From NCBI RefSeq assembly GCF_006546625.1, contig NZ_VIAR01000005.1, positions 1 through 64,000 of the forward strand: a stretch of DNA of 64,000 bases, written 5' to 3'. Under the pieces are notes generated by a model that was not told the origin of the DNA, made no database searches, and was given only the letters and a program-made list of their open reading frames with translations. The DNA is from Haloflavibacter putidus. GTDB lineage: Bacteria; Bacteroidota; Bacteroidia; Flavobacteriales; Flavobacteriaceae. The position numbers were made by a program, and so were the translations under genes. Positions 45,579 to 56,050 of this stretch are shown here, piece after piece; position 1 is the stretch's first letter, and every line of letters starts with the position of its first letter.

Positions 45579-45974
45579 ATGGAGAATAAAAAACCTATAG
45601 AAAACATAAGAGATATACAGCTTTTGGTAGATACCTTTTATGCAAAAGTTAGAGAAGATTCTTTGCTCGGACCAATCTTTGAAGACGTTATTAAAGACAA
45701 TTGGGACGTGCATTTGGCAAAAATGTATAGCTTTTGGCAAACTGTTTTACTAAAAGAGCGCACCTATAGAGGCGCGCCATTTGTACCACACGCAAAACTT
45801 CCTATTGCCAAACAACATTTTGACGCTTGGTTAAAACTCTTTCATGCTACCTTAGCAGAAAATTTTGTAGGAAAAGCCGCAGAAGAAGCTAAATGGCGTT
45901 CTGAACAAATGGCTCTTATGTTTCAAAATAAACTAAACTACGATAGAGACCGGCAGTCTTCGGCTCTTATGTAA
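45579..45974 (+). CDS. Group III truncated haemoglobin
   Basis: A 131-residue globin with the shortened 2-on-2 plan. F-helix His is likely in PFVPHAKLPI/KQHFDAWLKLF, and KMYSFWQTVLL is typical of the group III branch. It binds haem, and probably oxygen or nitric oxide. It is in the operon under the Crp-like site. Confidence 0.85.
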   Translation: MENKKPIENIRDIQLLVDTFYAKVREDSLLGPIFEDVIKDNWDVHLAKMYSFWQTVLLKERTYRGAPFVPHAKLPIAKQHFDAWLKLFHATLAENFVGKAAEEAKWRSEQMALMFQNKLNYDRDRQSSALM

Positions 45975-46036
45975 AAGAAAGTATAAATTTTAGCGCGTTT
46001 ATCTATTCTTTTTTATCTTTTGCTAAAAATTAAAGC

Positions 46037-46390
46037 ATGAAAAGAATAATAACTAAACGCGTTTACGACGATGCCGCTCAAAACGATGGATACCGAGTGT
46101 TGGTAGATAAAATTTGGCCACGCGGAGTAAGTAAAGAGGAAGCAGATTTAGACGAATGGAACAAAGACGTAGCGCCTTCTGATGATTTACGGAAATGGTT
46201 TGACCATAAAGAAGAACGTTTTGACGAATTTAGTAAAAAGTATAAAAAAGAATTAAAAGATAATCAAAAGGAAGAGCTCAAGCGTCTAAAAGATGTAACA
46301 AAAGAGCACCAACTTTGTTTGCTTTTTGGCGCAAAAGACCAAGAACATCACCAAGCCGTTGTATTAAAAGAAATTTTAGAAAACCTATAA
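46037..46390 (+). CDS. DUF488 family protein (YeaO-like)
   Basis: The 117-residue protein has the family motif VLVDKIWPRGVSKEEADLDEW and later LCLLFGAKD. Function is unknown; such genes often lie near stress and redox genes. It begins 62 bases after the globin gene and is followed by the haemerythrin gene after 4 bases. Confidence 0.85.
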   Translation: MKRIITKRVYDDAAQNDGYRVLVDKIWPRGVSKEEADLDEWNKDVAPSDDLRKWFDHKEERFDEFSKKYKKELKDNQKEELKRLKDVTKEHQLCLLFGAKDQEHHQAVVLKEILENL

Positions 46391-46394
46391 GTTT

Positions 46395-46850
46395 ATGCCT
46401 CCTATAAAACGCGCCAAAGAAATTCAAGAATTTAGTAGAGAACATCACCACGGTCTATTATTGGGCTGGAAAATTAAAACCGGCCTTTCTAAAAATGTTG
46501 CTCCAGAACGTATAATTAGTTATATCAAATGGTTTTGGGATAATCATTTAGAACAGCATTTTAAAGAAGAAGAGCGTTTGCTTTTTCCTATTTTAAGTAA
46601 GGATCATCCGTTGATTAAAGAAGTCTTAAGTCAGCACGAAGAAATAGAAAACCGCGTTAAAAATATGCAAGCTTCCGCGGAATTTTTAATGGATTTTAAA
46701 ACCTTGCTAGACAAGCATATTCGTTTTGAAGAACGGGAGGTTTTTATGAAAATTCAAGAAGAAGCCACACAAGAAGAACTTCAAAAAATAAAAGAATTAC
46801 ATAAAGAAATAGATTTTGTAGAAAACACCGAAGACGAATTCTGGTTATAA
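46395..46850 (+). CDS. Haemerythrin-like HHE-domain protein
   Basis: The 151-residue four-helix protein has the metal-binding pattern: REHHHGLLLGWK, HLEQHFKEEE, SQHEEIENR, DKHIRFEERE. It is expected to hold a di-iron centre for oxygen, nitric oxide or peroxide handling. It forms an apparent operon with the globin and DUF488 genes. Confidence 0.85.
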   Translation: MPPIKRAKEIQEFSREHHHGLLLGWKIKTGLSKNVAPERIISYIKWFWDNHLEQHFKEEERLLFPILSKDHPLIKEVLSQHEEIENRVKNMQASAEFLMDFKTLLDKHIRFEEREVFMKIQEEATQEELQKIKELHKEIDFVENTEDEFWL

Positions 46851-47036
46851 ACCTAAATGGTGTAAAAATTCTCCAAGTTTTAATTTTCAAGTCAATTTAA
46901 AGACTGTTTGTTTTGTATCCGATTATTTTCGGAAAGAGGTTTTGCAAATGAAGTTTCTATTATTCTTTAATTTTTATAGCAAGAAAGATAGGTTGAAAGC
47001 AAATTATAGTCTTACTTTTACCGAAAATTTATAGAA

Positions 47037-47264
47037 ATGGGCAGTTTTGTTAAAGTAAGCTTACTTAAAAATGTTGTTTTTGCCGCTATTTTTGCAGGCT
47101 TATATTTTAGCCTTCAGGCATTTTCTAAAATGGAGCAAACCTACGTCTTAATAATAGCTGCTTTTGCTGCTGTATTATTGAGTCCGCGTTTACGGAAAAC
47201 ACAAACTTCAGAAGGAGAGAAAATTCAGTTATTCTGGCTGAATAAAAAAGTTTATGAAGCATAG
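47037..47264 (+). CDS. Small two-helix membrane protein
   Basis: The 75-residue protein has two membrane segments (about 11-29 and 35-50) and a basic tail with SPRLRKTQ. No family is recognised. It is followed by a convergent PAP2 gene. Confidence 0.62.
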   Translation: MGSFVKVSLLKNVVFAAIFAGLYFSLQAFSKMEQTYVLIIAAFAAVLLSPRLRKTQTSEGEKIQLFWLNKKVYEA

Positions 47265-47339
47265 AAAAACTTCTGTTGCTTGTTTTTAACTTTTATTTCC
47301 GTAAAGCCAGAATTATTCCGTAAAGAGAATAAAAAGAAA

Positions 47340-48212
47340 TTAAAACACGCCTCTTATACCAATAGAGCCGGCACCTAACTGAAAACGCCAAGAGATTTTA
47401 TTTCTGTTTTCCCGTAAGATTTGCGCATCAGATTTCATATTTTGATCCAAATATTTATCTACAGTATCTACCACGGCAACTGTAATAGCAAGGCTTAAAG
47501 CTACATCTGTTAACCAATGTGCGCCGGCCCACAATCTAGAAACCGGAGACACTAAACCACCGGCAATTAATCCCGCTTTTGCCCACGGATTGTCAAATTG
47601 TTTAGAAAGCGCATAAAAAGTAGTAAACGATAAAATGGTATGCCCCGAAGGAAAAGAGTGATATCCGCCTTCGCTACTAAATGGTTTAAAGGTAAACTTG
47701 CCGCCAGAAGAAGGCCTGGCACGACCTATCGCGGTTTTAGAAATAGTTTGTATTAAACCTGCTGCGCTGGCAGAAGTGATCATTAAAATTCCTGTTCTGC
47801 GTAGTACTTTGTTTCGGGTAAATAGACCTACTAGATAAAGACCGCCATTTACGCCATAATTGTTTTGCGGACTACCAAAATACCAACCAAAATCTTTTAT
47901 TAAGTCTGGTACGCTGGCGTCTTGTCTTTGAAAATAATCGTTGGTTTTTGTATCTAAAATATTCAAAGCGGCCGTGCCTAAAACCACTCCGGCTGCTTTT
48001 GCCCAGTCGTCTTGTTTCCACTGGAAAGGTCTGGAGTAAACATGTTTAAAACCGCCAAAAGCCAAAGAGGCATCGTGTTTTGCCAAATCCCATATTCTGG
48101 GTTGCTCTTCCTTTACGGAAGAATTTGTAGATAAACTGTCTAAACTTGTTTGTGCAGACAACGAAAAATTGTAGGTAATTAACAAGAGAAAGAGTAAAAA
48201 TGTATTTTTCAT
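47340..48212 (-). CDS. PAP2-family lipid phosphatase
   Basis: The 290-residue protein has a signal peptide and the three PAP2 motifs: KTAIGRARP, YHSFPSGH and SRLWAGAHWLTD, so the catalytic His residues are present. It likely dephosphorylates lipid phosphates in the periplasm. It is last in the tamB-tamL-PAP2 operon, starting 8 bases after tamL. Confidence 0.87.
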   Translation of the reverse strand: MKNTFLLFLLLITYNFSLSAQTSLDSLSTNSSVKEEQPRIWDLAKHDASLAFGGFKHVYSRPFQWKQDDWAKAAGVVLGTAALNILDTKTNDYFQRQDASVPDLIKDFGWYFGSPQNNYGVNGGLYLVGLFTRNKVLRRTGILMITSASAAGLIQTISKTAIGRARPSSGGKFTFKPFSSEGGYHSFPSGHTILSFTTFYALSKQFDNPWAKAGLIAGGLVSPVSRLWAGAHWLTDVALSLAITVAVVDTVDKYLDQNMKSDAQILRENRNKISWRFQLGAGSIGIRGVF

Positions 48213-48220
48213 ATAATTTT

Positions 48221-50491
48221 TTAGAATGGATAACCGATTGCAAAATTAAAAACTGGCGAGTCATAATCAAATTTCCAAGAAGAATTTGGCTCTTTTAAAG
48301 GTGCGGCCAAATCAAACCGAATTACAAAGCCTTGAATATCTACCCGAAGACCAAAACCGGTTCCTATACCTAATTGTTTATAAAAATCTGATGTAAATTT
48401 ACCTCCCGGTAAGGCTTCGTTTTCTTGGGTTAACCAGACGTTGCCGGCATCTGCAAAAATAGCTCCATTTAAATATTGCACAATAGGAAAACGGTATTCT
48501 ACATTTGCTTCTAGTCTAATGTCTCCCGCTTGATCAAAATAGCCACTTTCTGCATTTTCTGGTTCGTAAGTTCCCGGACCTAATCCTCTAATTTTAAATG
48601 CCCGAACGCTGTAAGGCCCGCCAGAAAAATATTGTTTTACAAAGGGCAGCGCATCTGAGTTAGCGTAAGGTAAACCCAAACCACCAAATAAACGCCCTAC
48701 CAAAACTTGTCCTTTGTTATCTAATTTTAAATGGTAACGTAAATCTACATCTGTTTTTGCGTATTGTGCATATTTTAAACCTAAAAAGGTTTTTGCTCCA
48801 TCGTTACTTTCTTTCCCAAATAAACTTACTGTATTACCGGCAATATCAAAATTTAGGTTGAAATACAAACTACCTACTTTAGACTGATCTACTAACTCAT
48901 TATACGTAAAAGAATAGGTTAGTCCGGCAATAAATTGCTGCTCAAAACTTTGGCGTAAAAAAGGATTTTCTTCCAAAACTTGTTCAAATTTATCGCTGGT
49001 TTTACCTAAACTTACGTAGTTAATATTTATAGGATTTAATTGGTGGGTGACGTATTTGTTGGCAGCCCACAAATAACCAAAAGAAGTGGAATACGATTGT
49101 AATCTATATAGTTGTGTACGGTTTAGATAATCTGCGCCTACTTCTATCTTTGTTTTAGGAATGGAATATTTGAACCTGCTATGCAAATCTATCGGAAATA
49201 ATAAACGCGGGAAGGTAAGCGAAGATTTTGCTCCCAGTTGCAAGCTAGTGCTCCCTTCTGAAATACCGCTCCCAAACTGTTTTTCGTAACCAAAACTAGT
49301 ATTTATACGCAGCAATTCTCCTCCTTTAAATAAATTGCGATTGGTGTAGGTTACGCCCAAACCGGGACCGGCAAAATTATTAGATTTTGTAACGCCTTGT
49401 AGTTCTAAACGTATGGACCTTTTATTTAAAGGTGATAAATAGATATTTGCATCTAAGCGTCGTTGACCATTTTTGGTTACACTATCTTTTTCTACGTATT
49501 CTATATTTACAAACTTGTATGTACCAATATTAGATAATCTTCTACTGGTATATTTAGATTTGGTAGGATTATATTTATCACCGGGTTTTATAAGTAAATA
49601 AGGCGCTAATCTTTTAGGTTTAAAATAAACCTGATCTTGAACAAATTTTATACTGTCTACGATGGTAGTATCTTTAAAATCTTTTTTTTCTTCTACAGAA
49701 TAGTTTGGATATACATTTACTTCATCAATTACATAAGGCACTAAAGATTTAGAAGGAACTTTGCTCTTTAAATTCAAAAACAAATCAAACCTTCTTTTAT
49801 CATATCGATTGGTATCTGCTTCAAAAATTAAAAAATCGCCATTAAAATTGTAGTACCCGCTTTCCTTTAAATAATTATCTATACGAACGCGCTCTGCTTT
49901 CATCGCGTCTAGGTTAAAACGCATGTTTTTCTGAAGATGTGTATCTGCTAAAGAATTTTCTATTTTATTGTATAGTGCCAAACTGTCTAACGTATCTCGC
50001 TCTACAACATATTTTTCTATACGATAAGGTTTTGCAGTTTTTACGGTATAATCTACCGTGGTAGTTTGCGCAGCGCTATCTTTTTTTATTTCTGAAGTAA
50101 CCCTACTACCAAAAAAACCGTTGTTATTTAACCTGTTTAAAATTAAATCTTCTGTAGAATTTATATCTACATCTTCAAAATAAACCGGTTCTTGTCCCAA
50201 CTTTTTAGCTAAAAACTTATTGATAAAACCCGACTTTTCTTTTTGACCTTTATAATAAAAATAAAGCTTAGGCCGCATTCCTAAAAATTTAGCGTTGGGC
50301 TTTGGCTTCAATAAACCCTGTAGCATAGTTCTGAGTCCGTTGCGGTTTTTAATTTCTATTGTATCGTTAAAAGCAATAGTCCCACCGGTGTATAAGGTTT
50401 TTTCTTCGGGTATGTATTTTTTGACACTACAAGCAGAGAGTATTAAAAGCGTACTTACCAAAATCAAGTATTTTAAGCTAAGTATTTTCAT
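48221..50491 (-). CDS. tamL: TamL, lipidated Omp85-family outer-membrane protein
   Basis: A 756-residue protein with a lipobox (LILSACS, Cys about 21), POTRA-like N-terminal half (for example LILNRLNNNGFFGSRV) and a C-terminal Omp85 beta barrel with the VRAFKIRG motif. In Bacteroidota TamL replaces TamA, works with TamB and carries a lipid anchor. It starts 13 bases after tamB, in the same direction. Confidence 0.9.
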   Translation of the reverse strand: MKILSLKYLILVSTLLILSACSVKKYIPEEKTLYTGGTIAFNDTIEIKNRNGLRTMLQGLLKPKPNAKFLGMRPKLYFYYKGQKEKSGFINKFLAKKLGQEPVYFEDVDINSTEDLILNRLNNNGFFGSRVTSEIKKDSAAQTTTVDYTVKTAKPYRIEKYVVERDTLDSLALYNKIENSLADTHLQKNMRFNLDAMKAERVRIDNYLKESGYYNFNGDFLIFEADTNRYDKRRFDLFLNLKSKVPSKSLVPYVIDEVNVYPNYSVEEKKDFKDTTIVDSIKFVQDQVYFKPKRLAPYLLIKPGDKYNPTKSKYTSRRLSNIGTYKFVNIEYVEKDSVTKNGQRRLDANIYLSPLNKRSIRLELQGVTKSNNFAGPGLGVTYTNRNLFKGGELLRINTSFGYEKQFGSGISEGSTSLQLGAKSSLTFPRLLFPIDLHSRFKYSIPKTKIEVGADYLNRTQLYRLQSYSTSFGYLWAANKYVTHQLNPININYVSLGKTSDKFEQVLEENPFLRQSFEQQFIAGLTYSFTYNELVDQSKVGSLYFNLNFDIAGNTVSLFGKESNDGAKTFLGLKYAQYAKTDVDLRYHLKLDNKGQVLVGRLFGGLGLPYANSDALPFVKQYFSGGPYSVRAFKIRGLGPGTYEPENAESGYFDQAGDIRLEANVEYRFPIVQYLNGAIFADAGNVWLTQENEALPGGKFTSDFYKQLGIGTGFGLRVDIQGFVIRFDLAAPLKEPNSSWKFDYDSPVFNFAIGYPF

Positions 50492-50504
50492 AAATGATAG
50501 ACTA

Positions 50505-53500
50505 CTATTTATCTTCTTTATTGGTTACAGCTTTATTATTTGCCGTTTCCCCCTCTTTTTTTTCGTTTTCCTTTTTCTCTTCTTCTTGTTCTTTTTTCTT
50601 TTCTTCTTTAGCGCTGCCGTCCCACAACTCTTTAAACTTATTAAACTCTCTGGTAAAAATAAGCGCAATTCCGCTAACAAAAACTTGACCGTCTATAACG
50701 TTTTCATATTCACTTTTTCTAAAACCTTTTAAACGCCATCTTCCATCTTCTGTAAGGAGATATTCTATACTCACATTTCCAATTACCGGATTGGCTTCAC
50801 CCGGTCTCCTGTCTCCTTGTACATTTACCTCACTACCGGCTTGTACTACTACTCTATCGTTAAATAATTTCTTTTTTGCACTTATGGCCAAGTCTGTTCG
50901 GTTCTGGGCGGTTTGTCCTTGATAATCTGTATACGAATTAACTCCAAAATTCAAATCTATCCCGGTATCGCCGGTAAGTCTATCTGAGAACATATTTAAT
51001 TGGTCTGATAATGCGTCGTTTAGATTATCGCGCGCCATAGTGGCAATACCTCCTTGGCTGCCATCGCTGCCAGACTCGGGATAAAACTTATTTAAAACCA
51101 ATAAAGAAAATACTTGTTTATTGAGTTGGTCTTCTTGCTGATTTAATTGTCGCACCCTACTGTAAACTGAACCGCCAATAGCGCCGCGTTCATCTTCGGG
51201 CATACCCAAATTAAAGTTAAGTTTTGGTCGCATTAACTCGCCGTCAACATTTAAGTAAACCAAAAATGGCAAACGTTGTTTATACCTGTTTTTTACTTCT
51301 ATACTTGCGCCGGCAGTTTGCGAAGCCATTAAAGAAGAGGCAGATGTTTGTACTTTATAAATGGCTCTCACATCTAAATTGGCGTTGGTAGGATCTCCTT
51401 GCCAAGTAACGCTACTGGACGGATCTAAATCGAATTCTCTTTTTACAAGACCGTATAAATTCATTTGGTAATGGCCACCAGATATATCGTATTTTCCGGT
51501 TAAGGTGGTACGACCGTTGCGAGCAATGCTAAAAATTAAATCGCCCTGCCCTACTATTTTTAAATTATCATCTGTTTGCTCATTAATAATAACATTAAAT
51601 GTAGCTTTTGGTTCTATATTCAATTTTGTTCTGAGCTCAATTCCGGTTATAACCGCAGCAGATTTACTTTCATCTTGACGTGTTAAAATATTGTCTGGAT
51701 TTTCTTTATTTACAAAAATAACTATACCGTCACGCTTCTCAATGCTTAACTGCGTTTCTGGAATTACATAGGTTAAATTGGTTTCTTCTCTTATCGTTAA
51801 GGTAGCTTCTACCACCGGAAAATTTAAATCTCCCGTTATATTTGCTGCGACATCAAAAACCGCTTTCCCATAATATAAATCATTGTCTTCCTTATCGGAA
51901 TTTAAAGCGGTAAAATCTTTTGCTTTTAACTTTAAATCAAACTCGGGGTTGGTAAAACTTTCTGTAAGAATATCGCCGTCTATGCTAAAATTATTACCGC
52001 CTGCATCTTGTATAGTAAAGCTGCTAAAATAAATACCATCGTTATCAATATTAATACGCTCTTCTGCCAGCCTGAATTTTGAATCTAAGCGTTTTACATT
52101 AAAAGCTGCATTGTTAAAAGCCAGATATCCTTTATAGTTTGGCTCTTTAGAAGTACCGGTTAGTTTTATTTTTCCTTCCAAATTGCCTTCGGTATTTTTA
52201 ATTTGATCTGGTACAAATTCTTCTATTGCGTGCAAGGCAATTTTATTGATGTCTAAAGAGAGGTCAAAAGAAGGCGTTTGTGCTGCTGCTTTATAATTTC
52301 CGTTAAAGTCTATATCTACTTCTTCTCCTTTAATACCGGCATCTACCACATAAGTATTATTGCTTTGCGATTCTGCCTCTAGCGATAAAACACCTAGTTT
52401 GCTATTGAACATAGTAAAATCGTTAATCTTTAAATCTGCGGTAAAACCAGGTTTTTTAAACGGATTTTCAAAAACTACTTCGCCATTAACATTACCTTCT
52501 ATTAAATGTTCTTGCGGATTTAAATAGGCCAGAATGCTGGATAATTTAAAACTGTCAAATTCTAAGCCCCAATCTTTCGCATTTCTTTCCGTAAAGTTTT
52601 TAATTTCTACCTGCTGCGTGTTTTGGGAGAGCACGAAATTGCTAAAGTCTAATTGTTTCTCGCCAAAAACTATTTGGTTAGCAGTATTTATCTGCCAATC
52701 TTCTTGATTTAAAATCAACTCTTCCGGCAAAATTTTAAAAATGCGTTTGCTGTCTTTGCCTTCTAAAACAGAATGAATAGCGTAAAGTTTTCCTTCATCC
52801 GTAAAGGACTCAAAATTGAGGTATAATTTCTCGTCTTTAAAATTAGAATTTATTTTGGTTTGCGGCAGTTTTGCGGGACCGGCTTCTATAGCGGCAAAAG
52901 CTGCATCAAAATTTGCTTTCTTGCCATCAGAATTTAAGGCAATGCCCAAACTGTCTACTATGTTTTCGTTATACTCTAAATACGGTAGAGAAATATCTGC
53001 TTTTAAATTGTGTTTTGCTTGATTAAAGGCAATATTAGCGCGCAAAGTATCCATACGCTCCAAACCATCTAGAAAAACCTCCGAAATAATTGGTGTGTCG
53101 TGAAAACGTAAATCTAATTTTAAGTTTACCGGGTTTTTGAGCTCTCGTGCAAAAACCGTATCTTTTTCAAAATAATGTTCTACATGCTGCTGCAAGGCTT
53201 TGCCAATTTGTTGCGGATTGGCATTAGAGTTTAAAGTGGCATTTAAAAAACTACTGTTTACCGCAACTGCAGTGCTGTCTTTTTCTACATTGGCATTTAG
53301 GTAAACATCTCCCAAATAATACGGTCTATTGTCATAAACCACCACGCCTTCATTAATAGCCGTTTTTAGTTTAAAATCTTCTGCATTACCTTTAAAATCT
53401 GCTGTTACTTTTACTTTAGAACGTATTTTCTTTTTAGTAATTCCTAAAGTGTATAAATCTGCGCCTTTTACATTTATAGTCGCATTAACTTCTGGCGCAA

Positions 53501-55607
53501 CGGAGTCTAATTTTACATGCGAGTCTAAGTCGAGATTAAGATTATCGTCTTTAAAACGCATAGCTACATCGCCTTCTCCATCTTTAATTTTGCCACTGAG
53601 TTTTAAGGCAGATAAATCATATTTATTATAGGTTAGCTTAGAAAATTCTGAATTTAAAGTAGCATCTAAATTGTTAAGGTTATCTCCTTTTCCTTCGGTT
53701 TTTAAGGTTAAACTTATTTTCCCTAATTTTTCGTTTTGTAAGATTTCACCTAAATCTAGTTCTACAATTTCTATAGTAGAATCGAATGCAATTTGGCCTT
53801 GTTGATTAAAAGAACCTTGCACATTTACAATGCCGTTCGTAGTTGTTAGGCGTGTATTGGTAGTAAAATTGTCTAATTGGCCTTCAAAATTGCCTGTTAA
53901 TTCTATGTTTTGCGGAATTGCAATTCCCAATGAATCCGGATTTACAAACTTGGCCAACTCATCTTGCGTGGTGCTTGCCGAGAATTCATTTATATCTAAA
54001 TAAAGCTTTTCAACTTGGGTAGGATTATTTACAAATCCGCGTAATTTTATTTCGGTAGATTTACCCCAATTCAACTGCATACGTTTAATTTCCGCTTTAG
54101 CTAAAGAGCCGTTTACTTTTATTCTTCCGCTAATTGGCTGGTTTGCCAATTTTACAAACATTTCATTTTGTTGCAATTCTGGCGCAAAAATATAGGCCTC
54201 TTGCGCATTTAATTTAATGTTACTTAAATTTGCGGTAAATTGAGCATTTTCCGGTTTTTCTATAAACTCTTCTAAACTAGAAAAATTGATTTGTAGATTG
54301 GCGGCAAGCTTACTTTTTTGCGTCGCCAAATTAAAATTAGAAACCTTAAGCTTGTTTTTATCTAAATTGGCCGTAAAAGCCAATTCTTGCAACTCAAAAC
54401 CACTGGCTTCATAAAAATTAAGCTCGTTTATCTGCAAATTAGCTTTCCCGTCTTTGGTTAAGCCAATGTTTTCTGCCAACAAAGTAAAATCCGTAAGTTG
54501 TATGGCATTGGGGTTAAATTCTCCCTTTCGTGGGAAAGCATCTTTCTGTTTATAACAAATAGCGTTATTTTCTAAAGCAATTTCTGCTATACCTACTTGC
54601 CATTGCGGCCATTGAAAAGTTTCTTCCTGTTTTTTCGGCAGTTTTTCTTGGACATCTTTTTGCATTTTGGTGGTATCTATTACCACACTTATATCTGAAT
54701 TTTGAAGACCAAAGTTTGCTACCTCTATTTCTTGCGCTTCTAGATTGGCTTTTGTTTGTGTAATTTTAAAATTTCGTATTTCTGCTAGAGCTTCCAAACC
54801 TTGCGGCGGAGCATTGTAATAAGCCGATAGATTTTCTACCAAAAAATCGTCTACGAGAATATGCGGCAAATTTCCGGTAGAAGTAGTATCTGTACTTTCT
54901 ATAGGTTTGAGTTGTTGGTAATTTACATTGGTGTTTTTTAGTTGAATAGACGCCAAATGAAATTTCATCTTTTCTAAATCTATATCCTTTCCTTCTACCA
55001 ACAACTCCCCCAGGTTAAGTCTGGCATCCATCCCGCTTACGGCATCGCTATAATTAACTTTAAAATTTTTTAAATTAATACTGCCAACAGAAATTTTTGG
55101 TGGGCCGCTTTCTTTTGCAGGTTTTGCGGCTGTGGTATCGCTGGCAAAAGCATCTATTAAAAAAGAGTAATTAAAACCGTTTATAGAATCTTTTCTATAC
55201 ACATTGGCGGTAAGACCTTGCCAATCTACATCGTCTATACTTATAGGATTTCCTTTAATTATGGGAAGAAGCGGAACTTCGGCTTCCAACTTTTTAGAAT
55301 ATAGAAGCGTGTCGCCTTTTTTGTCTTCAAGATATAATCCGTCAAGGCTTAAATTACCAGAAAAGGTTATAAAAAGCTTTTCTATTTCTACTGTCGTGTT
55401 GGTTTTGTCACTTATATAACTGGTAACTTTATTTACAATAATATTTTGCCCCCACGGACTTCTTATAAACAATAAAAGCAGAATTATGAGGATAAGCAGA
55501 CTCAGGAAAATTTTTCCTAAGATTTTTAAAACTTTTTTTATTTTGGCGGTTCGGGTATTTTTCTTTTCGTTTTCTTTCACGCTGTATTGCTCACTGCTGT
55601 TTTCCAA
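50505..55607 (-). CDS. tamB: TamB, envelope-spanning translocation/assembly protein
   Basis: A 1700-residue protein with one N-terminal membrane anchor (about 27-48) and a very long repeated beta-strand body that forms a periplasm-spanning groove, ending in the DUF490/TamB domain (for example NFGVNSYTDYQG... GNVSIEYLLTEDGRWRLKGF). It works with TamL, by family evidence in lipid transport or outer-membrane assembly. After the domain the protein has a Lys/Glu-rich tail (about 1667-1700) that is low complexity. Confidence 0.9.
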   Translation of the reverse strand: MENSSEQYSVKENEKKNTRTAKIKKVLKILGKIFLSLLILIILLLLFIRSPWGQNIIVNKVTSYISDKTNTTVEIEKLFITFSGNLSLDGLYLEDKKGDTLLYSKKLEAEVPLLPIIKGNPISIDDVDWQGLTANVYRKDSINGFNYSFLIDAFASDTTAAKPAKESGPPKISVGSINLKNFKVNYSDAVSGMDARLNLGELLVEGKDIDLEKMKFHLASIQLKNTNVNYQQLKPIESTDTTSTGNLPHILVDDFLVENLSAYYNAPPQGLEALAEIRNFKITQTKANLEAQEIEVANFGLQNSDISVVIDTTKMQKDVQEKLPKKQEETFQWPQWQVGIAEIALENNAICYKQKDAFPRKGEFNPNAIQLTDFTLLAENIGLTKDGKANLQINELNFYEASGFELQELAFTANLDKNKLKVSNFNLATQKSKLAANLQINFSSLEEFIEKPENAQFTANLSNIKLNAQEAYIFAPELQQNEMFVKLANQPISGRIKVNGSLAKAEIKRMQLNWGKSTEIKLRGFVNNPTQVEKLYLDINEFSASTTQDELAKFVNPDSLGIAIPQNIELTGNFEGQLDNFTTNTRLTTTNGIVNVQGSFNQQGQIAFDSTIEIVELDLGEILQNEKLGKISLTLKTEGKGDNLNNLDATLNSEFSKLTYNKYDLSALKLSGKIKDGEGDVAMRFKDDNLNLDLDSHVKLDSVAPEVNATINVKGADLYTLGITKKKIRSKVKVTADFKGNAEDFKLKTAINEGVVVYDNRPYYLGDVYLNANVEKDSTAVAVNSSFLNATLNSNANPQQIGKALQQHVEHYFEKDTVFARELKNPVNLKLDLRFHDTPIISEVFLDGLERMDTLRANIAFNQAKHNLKADISLPYLEYNENIVDSLGIALNSDGKKANFDAAFAAIEAGPAKLPQTKINSNFKDEKLYLNFESFTDEGKLYAIHSVLEGKDSKRIFKILPEELILNQEDWQINTANQIVFGEKQLDFSNFVLSQNTQQVEIKNFTERNAKDWGLEFDSFKLSSILAYLNPQEHLIEGNVNGEVVFENPFKKPGFTADLKINDFTMFNSKLGVLSLEAESQSNNTYVVDAGIKGEEVDIDFNGNYKAAAQTPSFDLSLDINKIALHAIEEFVPDQIKNTEGNLEGKIKLTGTSKEPNYKGYLAFNNAAFNVKRLDSKFRLAEERINIDNDGIYFSSFTIQDAGGNNFSIDGDILTESFTNPEFDLKLKAKDFTALNSDKEDNDLYYGKAVFDVAANITGDLNFPVVEATLTIREETNLTYVIPETQLSIEKRDGIVIFVNKENPDNILTRQDESKSAAVITGIELRTKLNIEPKATFNVIINEQTDDNLKIVGQGDLIFSIARNGRTTLTGKYDISGGHYQMNLYGLVKREFDLDPSSSVTWQGDPTNANLDVRAIYKVQTSASSLMASQTAGASIEVKNRYKQRLPFLVYLNVDGELMRPKLNFNLGMPEDERGAIGGSVYSRVRQLNQQEDQLNKQVFSLLVLNKFYPESGSDGSQGGIATMARDNLNDALSDQLNMFSDRLTGDTGIDLNFGVNSYTDYQGQTAQNRTDLAISAKKKLFNDRVVVQAGSEVNVQGDRRPGEANPVIGNVSIEYLLTEDGRWRLKGFRKSEYENVIDGQVFVSGIALIFTREFNKFKELWDGSAKEEKKKEQEEEKKENEKKEGETANNKAVTNKEDK

Positions 55608-56050
55608 AAATAAGCTACAAATTGGTATGGCAGCGGTTAATACTGTTTAATTTACGTTAAAATTCTACTGAATAAAAGAAAAAAATGGTTACTGCAAAAA
55701 TCCAAAAATTTTACCCCAATATAATTTTTGGCACATTTAGTAAGCATCTGCAGAAGTTGCTTTAAGTCCTAAATGCTAAAACGTCACAGTCTAACTAGTT
55801 GACAATGCAGTAACCATTTAAACAAACTAAAACTTCATTTAGTATTGTCTCAAAGATATTGAGACTTTAGTTTATAGCCTTACGGTTTTCCGTAATTGGA
55901 TGAAAAAATATAATTTTTTTTAAGAAATTTTTAACGAGACAGGCTTCACCTTGCTGTTTATAAGACATTTTAGGGCTATTAACTACACATAGATATAGAT
56001 TTTTTTCGGTTAAACCGAAGAAAATACTCCTAGAAAAATTCCGTAAAGAA
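55608..56050. other. Intergenic region with long inverted repeat
   Basis: No ORF. A perfect 14-bp inverted repeat, AAATGGTTACTGCA at 55683-55696 and TGCAGTAACCATTT at 55806-55819, would close a 137-base hairpin-like structure. Smaller dyads are AACTAGTT (about 55794), TCTCAA/TTGAGA (about 55850) and TCGGTTAAACCGA near 56006. The tamB promoter should lie in its left part. Confidence 0.5.

Noticed and set aside
50295-50732. Plus-strand ORFs rich in Phe and Ser opposite the end of tamB
   Set aside because: They are antisense to the Lys/Glu-rich low-complexity tail of TamB and have no independent support.
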